From NCBI GenBank assembly GCA_019119645.1, contig DWWR01000109.1, positions 1 through 38,697 on the forward strand: a DNA stretch of 38,697 bases. Reading direction: 5' to 3'. This document shows positions 1 to 7,889 of the stretch, in pieces. Under the pieces are notes generated by a model. The model made no database searches, was not told where the DNA came from, and saw nothing but the letters and a program-made list of their open reading frames with translations. This DNA comes from Anaerobutyricum faecale (GTDB taxonomy: Bacteria; Bacillota; Clostridia; Lachnospirales; Lachnospiraceae). Numbering within the stretch: the stretch's first letter is position 1; every line of letters begins with the position of its first letter. Position numbers and translations under genes: made by a program.

Positions 1-324
1 GGATGCCGCCTCAAAACTCAACCCGTCCACGCTTTTCAGACTGACAGATATCACCGGAAACTGTCCCATATATTCCTCAATCAATTCTTTTTCCTGAGAA
101 ATTTTCAGTCCATTGAACAATTCTTTTCTGCCGCCAATTTCAAAAAAACATTTCAGCATGCTCAGGTTGAGAGTCTTTCCAAAGCGCCTTGGCCTGGTGA
201 ACAGATTCACTTCACCCCAATTCTGCAGCAACTCCGCAATGAACATTGACTTATCCACATAATAAAAATTATTTGTCCTTATCTTTTCAAATCCATCAAT
301 CCCGATGGGAAGTTTTTTTCGCAT
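1..324 (-). CDS. AAA-ATPase-like protein, N-terminal part (cut by window edge)
   Basis: The minus strand is open from an ATG at 322-324 to base 1, giving 108 codons of an N-terminus. It begins MRKKLPIGIDGFEKIR and continues with YYVDKSMFIAELL and NLFTRPRRFGKTLNLSML. These are hallmarks of the AAA-ATPase-like family (PF09820), which usually carries a PD-(D/E)XK nuclease-like domain at the C-terminus. RRFGKT is the family's Walker A variant. A purine-rich stretch (GAAAGGGG) lies upstream of the ATG. Members are common, multi-copy accessory genes in gut Firmicutes and Bacteroidetes with no settled function. The rest of the gene lies left of the window, so completeness cannot be judged. Confidence 0.85.
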   Translation of the reverse strand, partial: MRKKLPIGIDGFEKIRTNNFYYVDKSMFIAELLQNWGEVNLFTRPRRFGKTLNLSMLKCFFEIGGRKELFNGLKISQEKELIEEYMGQFPVISVSLKSVDGLSFEAAS

Positions 325-356
325 CTCCCCACGCCCCTTTCTCCGGCAAAAGCTTT

Positions 357-386
357 ATTTTACCAAACCGCCGCATCAACTTACAA
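357..386 (-). promoter_or_regulatory. Candidate sigma-A promoter of the AAA-ATPase-like gene
   Basis: On the minus strand TTGTAA (381-386) is followed after 18 bp by TAAAAT (357-362), which would start transcription about 25 nt before the ATG at 324. The match is moderate and the spacer is 1 bp longer than ideal. Confidence 0.45.
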
Positions 387-494
387 GTAAGCCAAATATC
401 ACATTTTTCACTTTATCATGTAGCTTTCAGCTAGTCAATCCCCGTCCCGGGAAAAAGGACAACACAAAAGGCAGCTACTTTCTCAACATATTTC

Positions 495-523
495 TTGCAC
501 TTTTCCCTCTTCTGTGCTATATT
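495..523 (+). promoter_or_regulatory. Strong sigma-A promoter of a small-RNA candidate
   Basis: TTGCAC (495-500), a 17-bp spacer and TATATT (518-523) form a near-consensus promoter. The TG at 515-516 adds an extended -10 element. No open reading frame with a ribosome binding site follows. The transcript would start near 530. Confidence 0.7.
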
Positions 524-529
524 GAAAAC

Positions 530-636
530 AGAAAGAGGGAAGCCAGAAAAACGGCCTACCCTCACATACTTTATAACTTACATCAACATGATGTCAGCCG
601 TCAGCTAGTGCTAGTAGTTGGCGGCTATTTCTCTTT
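530..636 (+). ncRNA. Candidate small RNA of about 105 nt
   Basis: Seen: a transcript starting near 530 would fold a 5' hairpin (GAGGG 535-539 with CCCTC 559-563, GCC 542-544 with GGC 553-555). It would end in a 12-bp hairpin (596-607 with 615-626) followed by a T-rich tract. Two of the 12 pairs are G-U wobbles on the plus strand and would be A-C mismatches on minus, which fixes the functional strand as plus. There is no convincing reading frame inside. Inferred: a regulatory RNA, possibly the antitoxin of a type I toxin-antitoxin pair, because a short hydrophobic frame (594-689) converges on it from the other strand. It matches no RNA family that I can name. Confidence 0.5.
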
Positions 637-689
637 ATCCCTGAAAATCTTGTAAATAAGATCAATCCTTTTAATAAAATATATCCCAT
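594..689 (-). CDS. Possible 31-aa hydrophobic peptide convergent with the small RNA
   Basis: An ATG at 687-689 opens a 31-codon frame starting MGYILLKGLILFTRF and ending at TGA (594-596). A purine-rich AAGGAAAG lies upstream but farther than ideal. The size, the hydrophobic N-terminus and the position over the 3' end of an oppositely transcribed small RNA resemble type I toxins such as TxpA or Fst. The sequence is not one I recognise. Another frame here ends in Asp-Lys-Glu-Lys-stop just before the hairpin but lacks a start codon. Speculative. Confidence 0.2.
   Translation of the reverse strand: MGYILLKGLILFTRFSGIKRNSRQLLALADG
596..636 (+). terminator. Intrinsic terminator of the small-RNA candidate
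   Basis: A 12-bp stem (596-607/615-626) with a 7-nt loop is followed by ATTTCTCTTT. The U tract is interrupted, so efficiency may be moderate. Confidence 0.5.
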
Positions 690-775
690 AAAGTAGTGCT
701 TTCCTTTCTACTCTACTTTTCGTTTTTGATATTTATTATCTATTTTATCATAGGCTTCCAGGTTTATGTTATGTT

Positions 776-804
776 GTTCAGGTGTTATTAATTGTCGTTC
801 AGGT
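776..804. repeat. Pair of 8-bp direct repeats, 21-bp period
   Basis: GTTCAGGT occurs at 776-783 and 797-804, exactly two helical turns apart. Such spacing is typical of paired activator sites (for example LytTR-type), but no adjacent promoter or regulator supports a function. Confidence 0.3.
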
Positions 805-852
805 AGTTTTATGGCGTTTACTCTGTTTCCGGGAAAACGAAAGGACATACAG

Positions 853-952
853 GAAGCGGTTTCTTCCCTTTGTTGTGGATCATTTTTATCAGACCGAGAG
901 CTGTCATGTCAATGACCTGGCAGTTGACCCGGTCTTTTTTTACATTCTTCTG
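853..952 (-). pseudogene. Relic duplicate of the 3' end of the RNase E/G gene
   Basis: These 100 bp align to 1025-1123 inside the C-terminal codons of the RNase gene, with six substitutions and one 1-bp indel. The coding strand still reads KKDRVNCQVIDMTALGL. All six changes run from C:G in the gene to T:A in the relic, as expected for sequence drifting without selection. The indel (seven versus six T) shifts the frame. Between the copies lie the true end of the RNase gene and about 20 further bases, so the arrangement fits a tandem duplication whose second copy was then truncated. Confidence 0.8.
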
Positions 953-971
953 AAAAACGCAAATCCCTTCT

Positions 972-2255
972 TTATTCTGCAGCTTTTTCTGCACAGATTT
1001 TTTTCGCGTCCCGCACCTGCTCATGAAGCGGTTTCTTCCCTTTGCTGCGGATCATTTCCACCAGACCGAGGGCTGTCATGTCAATGACCTGGCAGTTGAC
1101 CCGGTCTTTTTTACATTCTTCTGCCAGAAAGGCGAGTAGTTTTTGCCGCTGTTCCTTTGTCTCCATATTGATGAAATCAATGAGGATGATGCCGGACAGA
1201 TTCCGGAGGCGCAGCTGTCTGGCAATTTCCGCGGCTGCTTCCCGGTTCATCTCATAAAAGATTTTGTCCGCGTGTTTTTTCTTTTTGGTGACGCTGCCGC
1301 TGTTGACATCGATGACCACCATGGCTTCCGTGGGTTCGATGACCAGACTGCCGCCGGAAGGCAGCCAGACGGTTTTCTGAAGGGCGGTTTCATAAAAATG
1401 GTCGAGACGATACAGCTTTTCCAGGGGATATACGTCGGTATACAGCGTGATCCGGCAAATACTGTTTGACGATTTCTGCTGACTTGCCGCCGGATTTTTA
1501 TTATGGGATGGCAGTGGCGTACTGCCGCTGGAATATTCAGCGCCATAATATTGCCGCAGCTCCTCGTAGATTTCCGGACTGTCCGTGACAATCTCATCAA
1601 GCTTTGCCGCCGGCAGTTCTTTTCCCAAAGTGATATAGTAAGGAGGTTCCCTGTATAAAAGACTCCTTGCCTCCGAGAACGCAGCTTTTTTCATCAGCGA
1701 CTGGTATCGGGCTGTCAGCGCTGCCAGTTCTTTGTTAAGTTCTTCCTCCGGGGCACCTTCGGCGTTGGTGCGGACCACAATGCCGTATTCTTCTCTTTTG
1801 TAACCGGCAGCGATGGCGGAAAGCCGTTCTCTCTCTGCTGTACCGCGAATTTTTTTGGACACGCCGGAACGTTTGTCGCCCAGAGTCAGGACGAAATATT
1901 TTCCGGTGAGACTCACGTTGCCGTCCGCCACCGGAAGTTTGGTCTTCACGGCATCTTTGGTGATCTGCACCAGGATGATATCGCCGCCGTACAGTTTATC
2001 CTCGTGACCCGGAGACAGTTTCACCGGCTGCTGTCCGTTTTTCGGAAGCCGATAGTAACATTTGCCTTTCTGACCGATTTCCAGAAAAGCCCCGTCGATG
2101 CCATCGGCCACCCGCTCCACCCGGGCGGCATATATGTTTCCCACGAGACTCTCCTGCTTTTTTGTTTCACAGTAAAGTTCCACGGGAAGACCATCCCTGA
2201 AATATCCGTAGCGGATGACGCCGGAATTTTCGGCGATAATCAATTTATGGTTCAT
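972..2255 (-). CDS. Ribonuclease E/G family protein
   Basis: This 427-aa protein belongs to the RNase E/G family of single-strand endoribonucleases (RNase G-like length). The N-terminal S1-like region contains GNIYAARVERVADGIDGAFLEIG. The catalytic part shows VVIDVNSGS and ILIDFINME, which carry the family's metal-binding aspartates. The C-terminus has CQVIDMTALGLVEM. The zinc-link cysteines of RNase E are absent. I chose the ATG at 2255: it has GGAG seven bases upstream and overlaps the end of the preceding gene by 11 bp, a translational-coupling arrangement. A longer frame reaches 2318 but only adds sequence overlapping that gene. It is the last gene of the operon starting at 4834. Confidence 0.9.
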   Translation of the reverse strand: MNHKLIIAENSGVIRYGYFRDGLPVELYCETKKQESLVGNIYAARVERVADGIDGAFLEIGQKGKCYYRLPKNGQQPVKLSPGHEDKLYGGDIILVQITKDAVKTKLPVADGNVSLTGKYFVLTLGDKRSGVSKKIRGTAERERLSAIAAGYKREEYGIVVRTNAEGAPEEELNKELAALTARYQSLMKKAAFSEARSLLYREPPYYITLGKELPAAKLDEIVTDSPEIYEELRQYYGAEYSSGSTPLPSHNKNPAASQQKSSNSICRITLYTDVYPLEKLYRLDHFYETALQKTVWLPSGGSLVIEPTEAMVVIDVNSGSVTKKKKHADKIFYEMNREAAAEIARQLRLRNLSGIILIDFINMETKEQRQKLLAFLAEECKKDRVNCQVIDMTALGLVEMIRSKGKKPLHEQVRDAKKICAEKAAE

Positions 2256-2964
2256 TTGGATTCTCCACTGGCGCCGGCACATCTCTTCCCACAGCCCCCA
2301 GCGGCAGCAGTTCTCCATCCTTTTTCAGATAAGTTTCCAGACGGTGATACTGGAAAGCAAATGGCTCGTAATCGTATCCCAGATAATTGCAGAAAGCCTC
2401 CATGACCAGCTGGGGCTTTAAATTCTCCGCGCTTCCTGTCACAAGGCGCATGAAAAGCTTCCCATCCTGCTCCCGGATGGCAAGGATCATCGGAGAGATA
2501 TCCACCTCTTTCTCGCTGCGCTTGGTCTTTTTGAGAATCGGGATCTGCTCCTGGAAATAGAAAGGCTCCGTCCGTTTCAGGAAAGCGTCCGTGTAATAAT
2601 AGCCTTTCCGGAAGTCTACGAGATAGTCCGCCGCGGCCGTGACCGCCATACAGTTTTTCTCTTTCTCATCAATCTGTTTAAATTCCAGCACGGAAATGCC
2701 CTCATTCATCACGGCGTTCATCCGGTCCATCATTTCCTGACCGGAATAACACCAGTCAAAGGAAATGTCCACATACTCTCCTTCGCTGGTCATGCCGATG
2801 CCCAGAGGAGCGGCAAAACTCATGATCTGGTGCGGGCTCATGCCTCTGGAAAAGGAAACCGGAAGCTCTGCCCGCATCATAGCTTTATGAAAGTATCGCT
2901 GTACATCCAGATGTCCGATAAATTTCAGGACTCCTGTTTTGCTCCATTTAATTCTTGCTTTCAC
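2245..2964 (-). CDS. DUF2344 / TIGR03936 family protein
   Basis: This 239-aa protein matches the DUF2344 family, starting with ARIKWSKTGVLKFIGHLD and continuing with SFSRGMSPHQIMSFAAPL. It is regularly encoded between the TIGR03960 radical SAM gene and RNase E/G, and in some bacteria is fused to the radical SAM protein. The family's biochemical role is not established; a partnership in RNA modification or processing is a common guess. The start is the GTG at 2962-2964, because GGAGGAGG lies eight bases upstream; the longer frame would need a TTG at 2982 inside the preceding gene. The GTG start overlaps the upstream stop by 17 bp. Confidence 0.85.
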   Translation of the reverse strand: MKARIKWSKTGVLKFIGHLDVQRYFHKAMMRAELPVSFSRGMSPHQIMSFAAPLGIGMTSEGEYVDISFDWCYSGQEMMDRMNAVMNEGISVLEFKQIDEKEKNCMAVTAAADYLVDFRKGYYYTDAFLKRTEPFYFQEQIPILKKTKRSEKEVDISPMILAIREQDGKLFMRLVTGSAENLKPQLVMEAFCNYLGYDYEPFAFQYHRLETYLKKDGELLPLGAVGRDVPAPVENPNEP

Positions 2965-4834
2965 GGCAGACACCTCCTCCAAAACGACTTGCGCCGCAGC
3001 CGGAGCATTTCTCCCGGCAGTTCGGCGTTACTTTTTCTTCCATGGCGTTATTCCACTCTCTCTTTAAGAATTCTTTGGTCACGCCGATATCAATGAAATC
3101 CCACGGAAAGATTTCGTCGAGATTCCGCTCTCTTGTTGTATAAAAATGGTAATCCAGTCCGTTTTCCTCCATGGCCTCCATCCAGCGGTCATAATGGAAG
3201 AACTCTGTCCAGGCGTCATACAGGCAGCCTTTCTGATAAGCCGAGTAAATCACGTCGGCAATGCGGCGGTCACCCCGGGCGAGAATACCTTCCAGCACCG
3301 TAGTCTTGGCGTCATGATATTTGAAAGAAAGGCTGCGGCGGTTATGCTGTGCCTTGAACTCGTCATTGACCAGATGAGCCCGGCGGTTATATTCCTCCAC
3401 CTCGCACATGGACGCCCACTGGAACGGCGTAAATGGCTTCGGTACAAAGAAGGAACAGCTGGCCCCCACAGATACCCGGCCGTTTCTGTACTGGGAATCC
3501 AGTTTATAATAATGCATGGCGACTTTTTCGCACAGATGGGCGATGCCCTTCATATCTTCTTCTGTCTCCGTCGGCAGTCCCATCATGAAGTAAAGCTTCA
3601 CTTTGTTCCAGCCGCCCTTGAAGGCTTCCTCGGCTCCGTGAAGGATATCTTCCTCTGTCAGTCCCTTGTTGATCACATCCCGCATCCGCTGAGTACCGGC
3701 CTCCGGGGCGAAGGTCAGGCTGCTTTTGCGCACATCCTGCACCTTGCTCATCACGTCCAGAGAGAAGGCGTCGATACGCAGAGACGGCAGGGCAATGTTG
3801 ATATTTTTGCTGCGGAAATTGTCGATGAGATAATTGCACAGTTCCGGCAGCTCCCGGTAATCGCTGGAACTTAAGGAACTCAAAGAAATCTCATCATTGC
3901 CGGTGGCTTTTAAGGAATTCTCCGCCACCCGCTCCAGCATGGAGAGGCTTCTTTCCCGGAGAGGACGATATACCATGCCTGCCTGACAGAACCGGCATCC
4001 TCTCGTACATCCCCTCTGAATCTCCAGCACACAGCGGTCCTGCGTGACCTTGATGTACGGTACCAGCGGTTTTTCCGGATAGAAGGTGTTGTCCAGGTCC
4101 ATCTGTACCTGGCGGAGTATCTTCACTGGCGCTTCCGGACAGTTTGGCTCCATGGAGGCGATGGTTCCGTCCTCATGATACTCTACATCATAAAGGGAAG
4201 GGACATAGATACCCGGCACCCGGGCCGCTTTTTTCAGGAACTCTTTCCGGCTGCCGCCCTGAGCCTTGTGTTCTTTATATAAATCCATGAGCTCGTAGTA
4301 GACGGTCTCGCTCTCTCCGATGTAAAACATATCAAAGAACGGCGCCAGCGGCTCCGGATTATAGGTACAAGGACCTCCGCCGATGACAAACGGCGCGTCC
4401 TCCCGGCGGTCTTTGGCAAAGATGCCGATCTGCGCCAGATCAAGAAGCTGTAAAATATTTGTATAACACATTTCATACTGAATGGTGATCAGAAGAAAAT
4501 CAAACATAAACACCGGGTCCTGACTCTCCAGGGCAAACAGCGGGATCTTTTCTTCCCGCATTACTTTGTCAAGATCCACCCACGGAGAAAATACACGTTC
4601 GCACCAGATATCTTCCCGGCGATTCAGCTGCTCGTAGATGATCTTCATTCCAAGGTGGGACATGCCTATTTCATAAACGTCCGGGAATGCCATACCGACC
4701 CGGATATCCACTGCATCCGGGTCCTTTATAACACTGTTGATCTCGTGACCGATATAGCGAACCGGCTTTTCGATGCTCAATAAAATCTCATCTTTCAGAG
4801 CCAGATTATCGGTGGTATTCATCATTTCCATCAT
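2948..4834 (-). CDS. TIGR03960 family B12-binding-domain-like radical SAM protein
   Basis: 628 aa. The N-terminal third (about 25-200) is the B12-binding-like domain with VGMAFPDVYEIGMSHLG and IGGGPCTYNPEPL. The radical SAM domain carries the cluster motif CxxxCxxC at Cys276, Cys280 and Cys283 (RGCTRGCRFC). The C-terminus is cysteine-rich (CREKCSGCGASRFGGGVC), possibly a second metal site. The substrate is unknown; conserved linkage with DUF2344 and RNase E/G suggests RNA-related work, which is inference. ATG at 4834 has AAGGA a few bases upstream; further ATGs at 4831, 4825 and 4822 make the exact start uncertain by a few residues. Confidence 0.88.
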   Translation of the reverse strand: MMEMMNTTDNLALKDEILLSIEKPVRYIGHEINSVIKDPDAVDIRVGMAFPDVYEIGMSHLGMKIIYEQLNRREDIWCERVFSPWVDLDKVMREEKIPLFALESQDPVFMFDFLLITIQYEMCYTNILQLLDLAQIGIFAKDRREDAPFVIGGGPCTYNPEPLAPFFDMFYIGESETVYYELMDLYKEHKAQGGSRKEFLKKAARVPGIYVPSLYDVEYHEDGTIASMEPNCPEAPVKILRQVQMDLDNTFYPEKPLVPYIKVTQDRCVLEIQRGCTRGCRFCQAGMVYRPLRERSLSMLERVAENSLKATGNDEISLSSLSSSDYRELPELCNYLIDNFRSKNINIALPSLRIDAFSLDVMSKVQDVRKSSLTFAPEAGTQRMRDVINKGLTEEDILHGAEEAFKGGWNKVKLYFMMGLPTETEEDMKGIAHLCEKVAMHYYKLDSQYRNGRVSVGASCSFFVPKPFTPFQWASMCEVEEYNRRAHLVNDEFKAQHNRRSLSFKYHDAKTTVLEGILARGDRRIADVIYSAYQKGCLYDAWTEFFHYDRWMEAMEENGLDYHFYTTRERNLDEIFPWDFIDIGVTKEFLKREWNNAMEEKVTPNCREKCSGCGASRFGGGVCRESKN

Positions 4835-4899
4835 TATTATTCCTTATCTAAAATATATGCTGTATTAATAAAATTTCGTAAATATGTTCCGGCTGTATG

Positions 4900-4928
4900 A
4901 TAATACATAATTATAAAAACTTTGTCAA
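4900..4928 (-). promoter_or_regulatory. Sigma-A promoter of the radical SAM / DUF2344 / RNase operon
   Basis: On minus, a perfect TTGACA (4923-4928) is followed after 17 bp by TATTAT (4900-4905). Transcription would start near 4893, leaving a leader of about 60 nt before the ATG at 4834. Confidence 0.75.
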
Positions 4929-4964
4929 ATAAAAAACCGGACAGAAGAAAAACCCTCTGTCCGG
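4929..4964 (-). terminator. Intrinsic terminator of pgi
   Basis: A 9-bp stem CCGGACAGA/TCTGTCCGG (4937-4945 and 4956-4964) is followed on minus by a run of six T. It lies 20 bp after the pgi stop and abuts the promoter of the next operon. Confidence 0.85.
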
Positions 4965-4984
4965 ATGTGGATTCAAGAAATCAA

Positions 4985-6568
4985 TTAAATCTCTAATAAA
5001 TCACTGTATGCTTTCAATGCGCCGTCCGTATCGTGAGCCAGCACCCGTTTTGCCAGTACTTTGCCTAACTGCACGCCTTCCTGGTCAAAGCTGTTTAAGT
5101 TCCATACAAATCCCTGGAACATAACTTTATTCTCATAATGTGCCAGCAGCGCGCCAAGGGACTGAGGAGTTACCTGCTCGCCGATGATGATGCTGGAAGG
5201 ACGTCCGCCCTTGAAAGACTTGTTATTGTTCTCATCATCTTTACCGCAGGCGAAAGCAACAATCTGAGCGGCAACGTTTGCGCATAACTTCTGCTGACTG
5301 GTGGAGCCTTCAATGACGGCGTCCATGCCCATCTGGTTCTTCTTGTATCCGACAAACTGCAGCGGAATGATATCAGAACCCTGATGAAGCAGCTGATAGA
5401 AGGAATGCTGTCCGTTGGTTCCAGGTTCGCCAAAGATGACCGGACCGGTTACGTAGTTGACATATTCGCCAAAACGATTGACGGTCTTACCGTTGGACTC
5501 CATATCCATCTGCTGTAAATGTGCAGGGAAACGGCTCAATGCCTGGGAATACGGAAGAACAGCAGTAGCAGGATAACCCTGTACGTTACGTTCGTAAATA
5601 CCGATCAGTGCGTCAAGCATATCCGGATTCTGTAATAAATCTTTGTTGGCAGCAAGCTTGTCTTCTTCTGCTGCGCCCTCTAAAACAGCCTCAAATACTT
5701 CCGGACCAAATGCCAGGGACAAAACAGCGCCGCCCACAGCAGAGCTGGAGGAGAAACGGCCGCCGATGTAATCATCCATAAAGAATGCAGCCAGATAATC
5801 GTCGCCCTGTGCCAGAGGAGAAGTTTCGCTTGTTACGGCAAGCATATGGTCGGAAGGATTCAGTCCTGCCTTAACCAGAGCGTCTTTTACGAAAGCTTCG
5901 TTGGTCAGTGTCTCCAGTGTTGTTCCGGATTTGGAAACAACAATGAATAAGGAACGGGATACGTCGATGGAATTCAGTACAGCCGCCGCGTCATCCGGAT
6001 CCACGTTGCTGATGAACTTCGCTTCCATCTTTAATGTATTGTTGGCCTTGGCCCAGTTCTCAAGAGCTAAGTATAAAGCACGAGGACCCAGGTCGCTTCC
6101 GCCGATACCAATCTGAACAACTGTTGTAAAGGTTTCGCCTGCTGCGTTGGTAATCTCACCTGCATGCACCTTATTGGCAAACTCGGCAACCTTAGCCTGT
6201 ACGCCAGTGTAGAACTCGCGCTTATTCACACCGTTTTCCACTACATCGTTACCCAGCTGTCTGCGTGCCAGGTGATGAAGAACCATACGGTTCTCACCGG
6301 TGTTGATTCTTTCACCATTATAAAGAGCTTCAAACTTCTCAGAAAGCTGTGCCTCCTCTGCCAGTGCGGCAAGCTGTTCTAAAATTGTGTCATCGACTTC
6401 TTTGGCTGCATAGTTATAGGAAAGTCCGGCAGCCATTGGAGTGGAATAACGGGCTACTCTCTCGGCACCGCTTTCTCCCTCCATCGCTTCGATGATATTC
6501 ACACGATTTTTCATTGTGGTCAGTTTCTGATAGGATTCCAGGGTATCCATATTCTTCCATGCAATCAT
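4985..6568 (-). CDS. pgi: Glucose-6-phosphate isomerase
   Basis: A 527-aa cytosolic glycolytic enzyme interconverting glucose 6-phosphate and fructose 6-phosphate. Sugar-phosphate-binding motifs GIGGSDLGPR and VSKSGTTLETLTNE are intact. The signature region includes ESNGKTVNRFGE and PGTNGQHSFYQLLHQG, which hold the catalytic Glu and His. The C-terminal DQEGVQLGK holds the conserved Lys. The start is the ATG at 6568 with GGAG eight bases upstream; the frame extends to 6628 but that stretch is the 5' leader. It has its own promoter and terminator, so it is probably monocistronic. Confidence 0.96.
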   Translation of the reverse strand: MIAWKNMDTLESYQKLTTMKNRVNIIEAMEGESGAERVARYSTPMAAGLSYNYAAKEVDDTILEQLAALAEEAQLSEKFEALYNGERINTGENRMVLHHLARRQLGNDVVENGVNKREFYTGVQAKVAEFANKVHAGEITNAAGETFTTVVQIGIGGSDLGPRALYLALENWAKANNTLKMEAKFISNVDPDDAAAVLNSIDVSRSLFIVVSKSGTTLETLTNEAFVKDALVKAGLNPSDHMLAVTSETSPLAQGDDYLAAFFMDDYIGGRFSSSSAVGGAVLSLAFGPEVFEAVLEGAAEEDKLAANKDLLQNPDMLDALIGIYERNVQGYPATAVLPYSQALSRFPAHLQQMDMESNGKTVNRFGEYVNYVTGPVIFGEPGTNGQHSFYQLLHQGSDIIPLQFVGYKKNQMGMDAVIEGSTSQQKLCANVAAQIVAFACGKDDENNNKSFKGGRPSSIIIGEQVTPQSLGALLAHYENKVMFQGFVWNLNSFDQEGVQLGKVLAKRVLAHDTDGALKAYSDLLEI

Positions 6569-6643
6569 AAAAAACGCTCCTTTTTGTTTTAATATTGTTA
6601 AGATGTCTTTTGAAATGGGGTCATACATCCAAACTTATAAACT

Positions 6644-6672
6644 ATTATACTAAAAAACACACCTGATTTCAA
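6644..6672 (-). promoter_or_regulatory. Sigma-A promoter of pgi
   Basis: On minus, TTGAAA (6667-6672), a 17-bp spacer and a perfect TATAAT (6644-6649). The predicted start near 6637 gives a leader of about 70 nt. Confidence 0.8.
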
Positions 6673-6763
6673 TGTATGATATTATATTGAACGAAAAAAA
6701 GCACAAAAAATGGAACATTTATCCCGAAAAAACACACGTCCTGTGGCTCGAGAATGCCCTTTC

Positions 6764-6792
6764 TTGACGAAGTGGAAAATGTCCTGTAACAT
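6764..6792 (+). promoter_or_regulatory. Sigma-A promoter of the J-domain gene
   Basis: TTGACG (6764-6769), a 17-bp spacer and TAACAT (6787-6792), about 35 bp before the ATG at 6830. It is divergent from the pgi promoter. Confidence 0.65.
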
Positions 6793-6829
6793 AAGAAAAA
6801 CAGAATTCATCTGAAAGAAAGGATCCACT

Positions 6830-7816
6830 ATGACCAGACAGCAAGCCTGCCGGATTCTCGGCATACGCCCTGACGCATCCGGATCAGAGATCAAAAAAAG
6901 ATACCGGAATCTTATGATGCAGGTGCACCCGGATGTCCATCATACTGTGCGAAAATCATATCCTTACAGCGCTAAAGACATCAATAGGGCCTACAGTTTC
7001 TTAAAAGACACTATGGGGGAAGCGCAAACTTTATCAAAGGGAGATTCCCGGCAAAAAACAGCGCAAACGTCCGGAACCCCTGCATCCGGAAGTTCCTTTT
7101 CCGGCAGGGACAGTTCCAAAAGCGCGAAAAGATCAGCCGTCTGGGATGCCCCTGTGAATCCGCAGGCTTACACAGAGCGGGAGATATATCATTACGCAGA
7201 GGACTTTGACGGAACCATCATCGGCCATTTTACCATCGCCAGGGGAAAGTTTCTCTGGCAGCTGGAAGAAGACTTTCCTCTATTTTTGAGGAGTATTTAC
7301 CAATGTGGCAAAAAGCTGCTGGACGACATCGACGATGCCCTGGGGCGCAGTGCCCCTTCAGCTTCCCGCATGGATATCCAGACAGAACTTACCTATCTGC
7401 TGGCCCAGCAGTTTATTCACAGCACAGCGCTTCTAAGAGAACTGGCAAAGAAACAGTGGACGGAGGAAGACGGCGCCGTCATCTTTCTGATTTCTTCTAT
7501 GCTGGAAAGCCCTGCGCCCTCCCCTTTATCCGCGAAAGAAGTATTGTATCCTGCCGGCATCCGACAGCACCGGCTTTATCTGAAAGACCATGCAGGAAAG
7601 GAACTTGGCTATCTTTCTTTTCATGACGACCGCATGTATTATGTGGTGGTCCCTCTTCTTGAACAAAGAGGTGTGATGGTTCGGATCGAAGCGGCCGGCA
7701 CGGCCCGAAAACTTCATCTGTGGCTGAAAGTACCGCCGGTGACGGCGGGACATATGCCGGAGAATCTGAATCTGAAAATTGAACATCTGTTGAATGAATA
7801 TCGAAGATGGAAATAG
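6830..7816 (+). CDS. J-domain protein with uncharacterised C-terminal region
   Basis: 328 aa. Residues 1 to about 60 form a J domain: RQQACRILGI, EIKKRYRNLMMQVHPDV with the HPD tripeptide at 33-35, and INRAYSFLKD. J domains stimulate the ATPase of Hsp70/DnaK. A Ser/Gly/Lys-rich linker (about 70-110) leads to a C-terminal region of roughly 210 aa that I do not recognise. It lacks the zinc-finger and Gly/Phe regions of classical DnaJ, so it is a specialised co-chaperone rather than DnaJ itself. AAGGA lies seven bases upstream of the ATG. The client is unknown. Confidence 0.8.
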   Translation: MTRQQACRILGIRPDASGSEIKKRYRNLMMQVHPDVHHTVRKSYPYSAKDINRAYSFLKDTMGEAQTLSKGDSRQKTAQTSGTPASGSSFSGRDSSKSAKRSAVWDAPVNPQAYTEREIYHYAEDFDGTIIGHFTIARGKFLWQLEEDFPLFLRSIYQCGKKLLDDIDDALGRSAPSASRMDIQTELTYLLAQQFIHSTALLRELAKKQWTEEDGAVIFLISSMLESPAPSPLSAKEVLYPAGIRQHRLYLKDHAGKELGYLSFHDDRMYYVVVPLLEQRGVMVRIEAAGTARKLHLWLKVPPVTAGHMPENLNLKIEHLLNEYRRWK

Positions 7817-7851
7817 ATGATGATCTGGTTTGAGAAAAAATCTGCCATGAT

Positions 7852-7882
7852 TAAGAAAGAATCCTGCAAAGCAGGATTCTCC
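7852..7882 (-). terminator. Hairpin terminator of the phosphatase gene; identical 31 bp recur at 28763
   Basis: A perfect 9-bp stem GAATCCTGC/GCAGGATTC with a 3-nt loop (7859-7879). Read on minus it is followed by TTTCTTAAT, so it can terminate the phosphatase gene; it may also stop transcripts of the convergent J-domain gene. The 31-bp string 7852-7882 is identical to 28763-28793. Confidence 0.65.
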
Positions 7883-7889
7883 CGGTATT

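Noticed and set aside
782..1087. 101-codon plus-strand frame crossing both RNase copies
   Set aside because: Most of it is the antisense of the duplicated RNase end; the internal similarity comes from the duplication, not from a repeat protein.
2256..2318. N-terminal extension of the RNase E/G frame
   Set aside because: It overlaps the DUF2344 gene, whereas the ATG at 2255 has a well-placed GGAG and begins at the usual family N-terminus.
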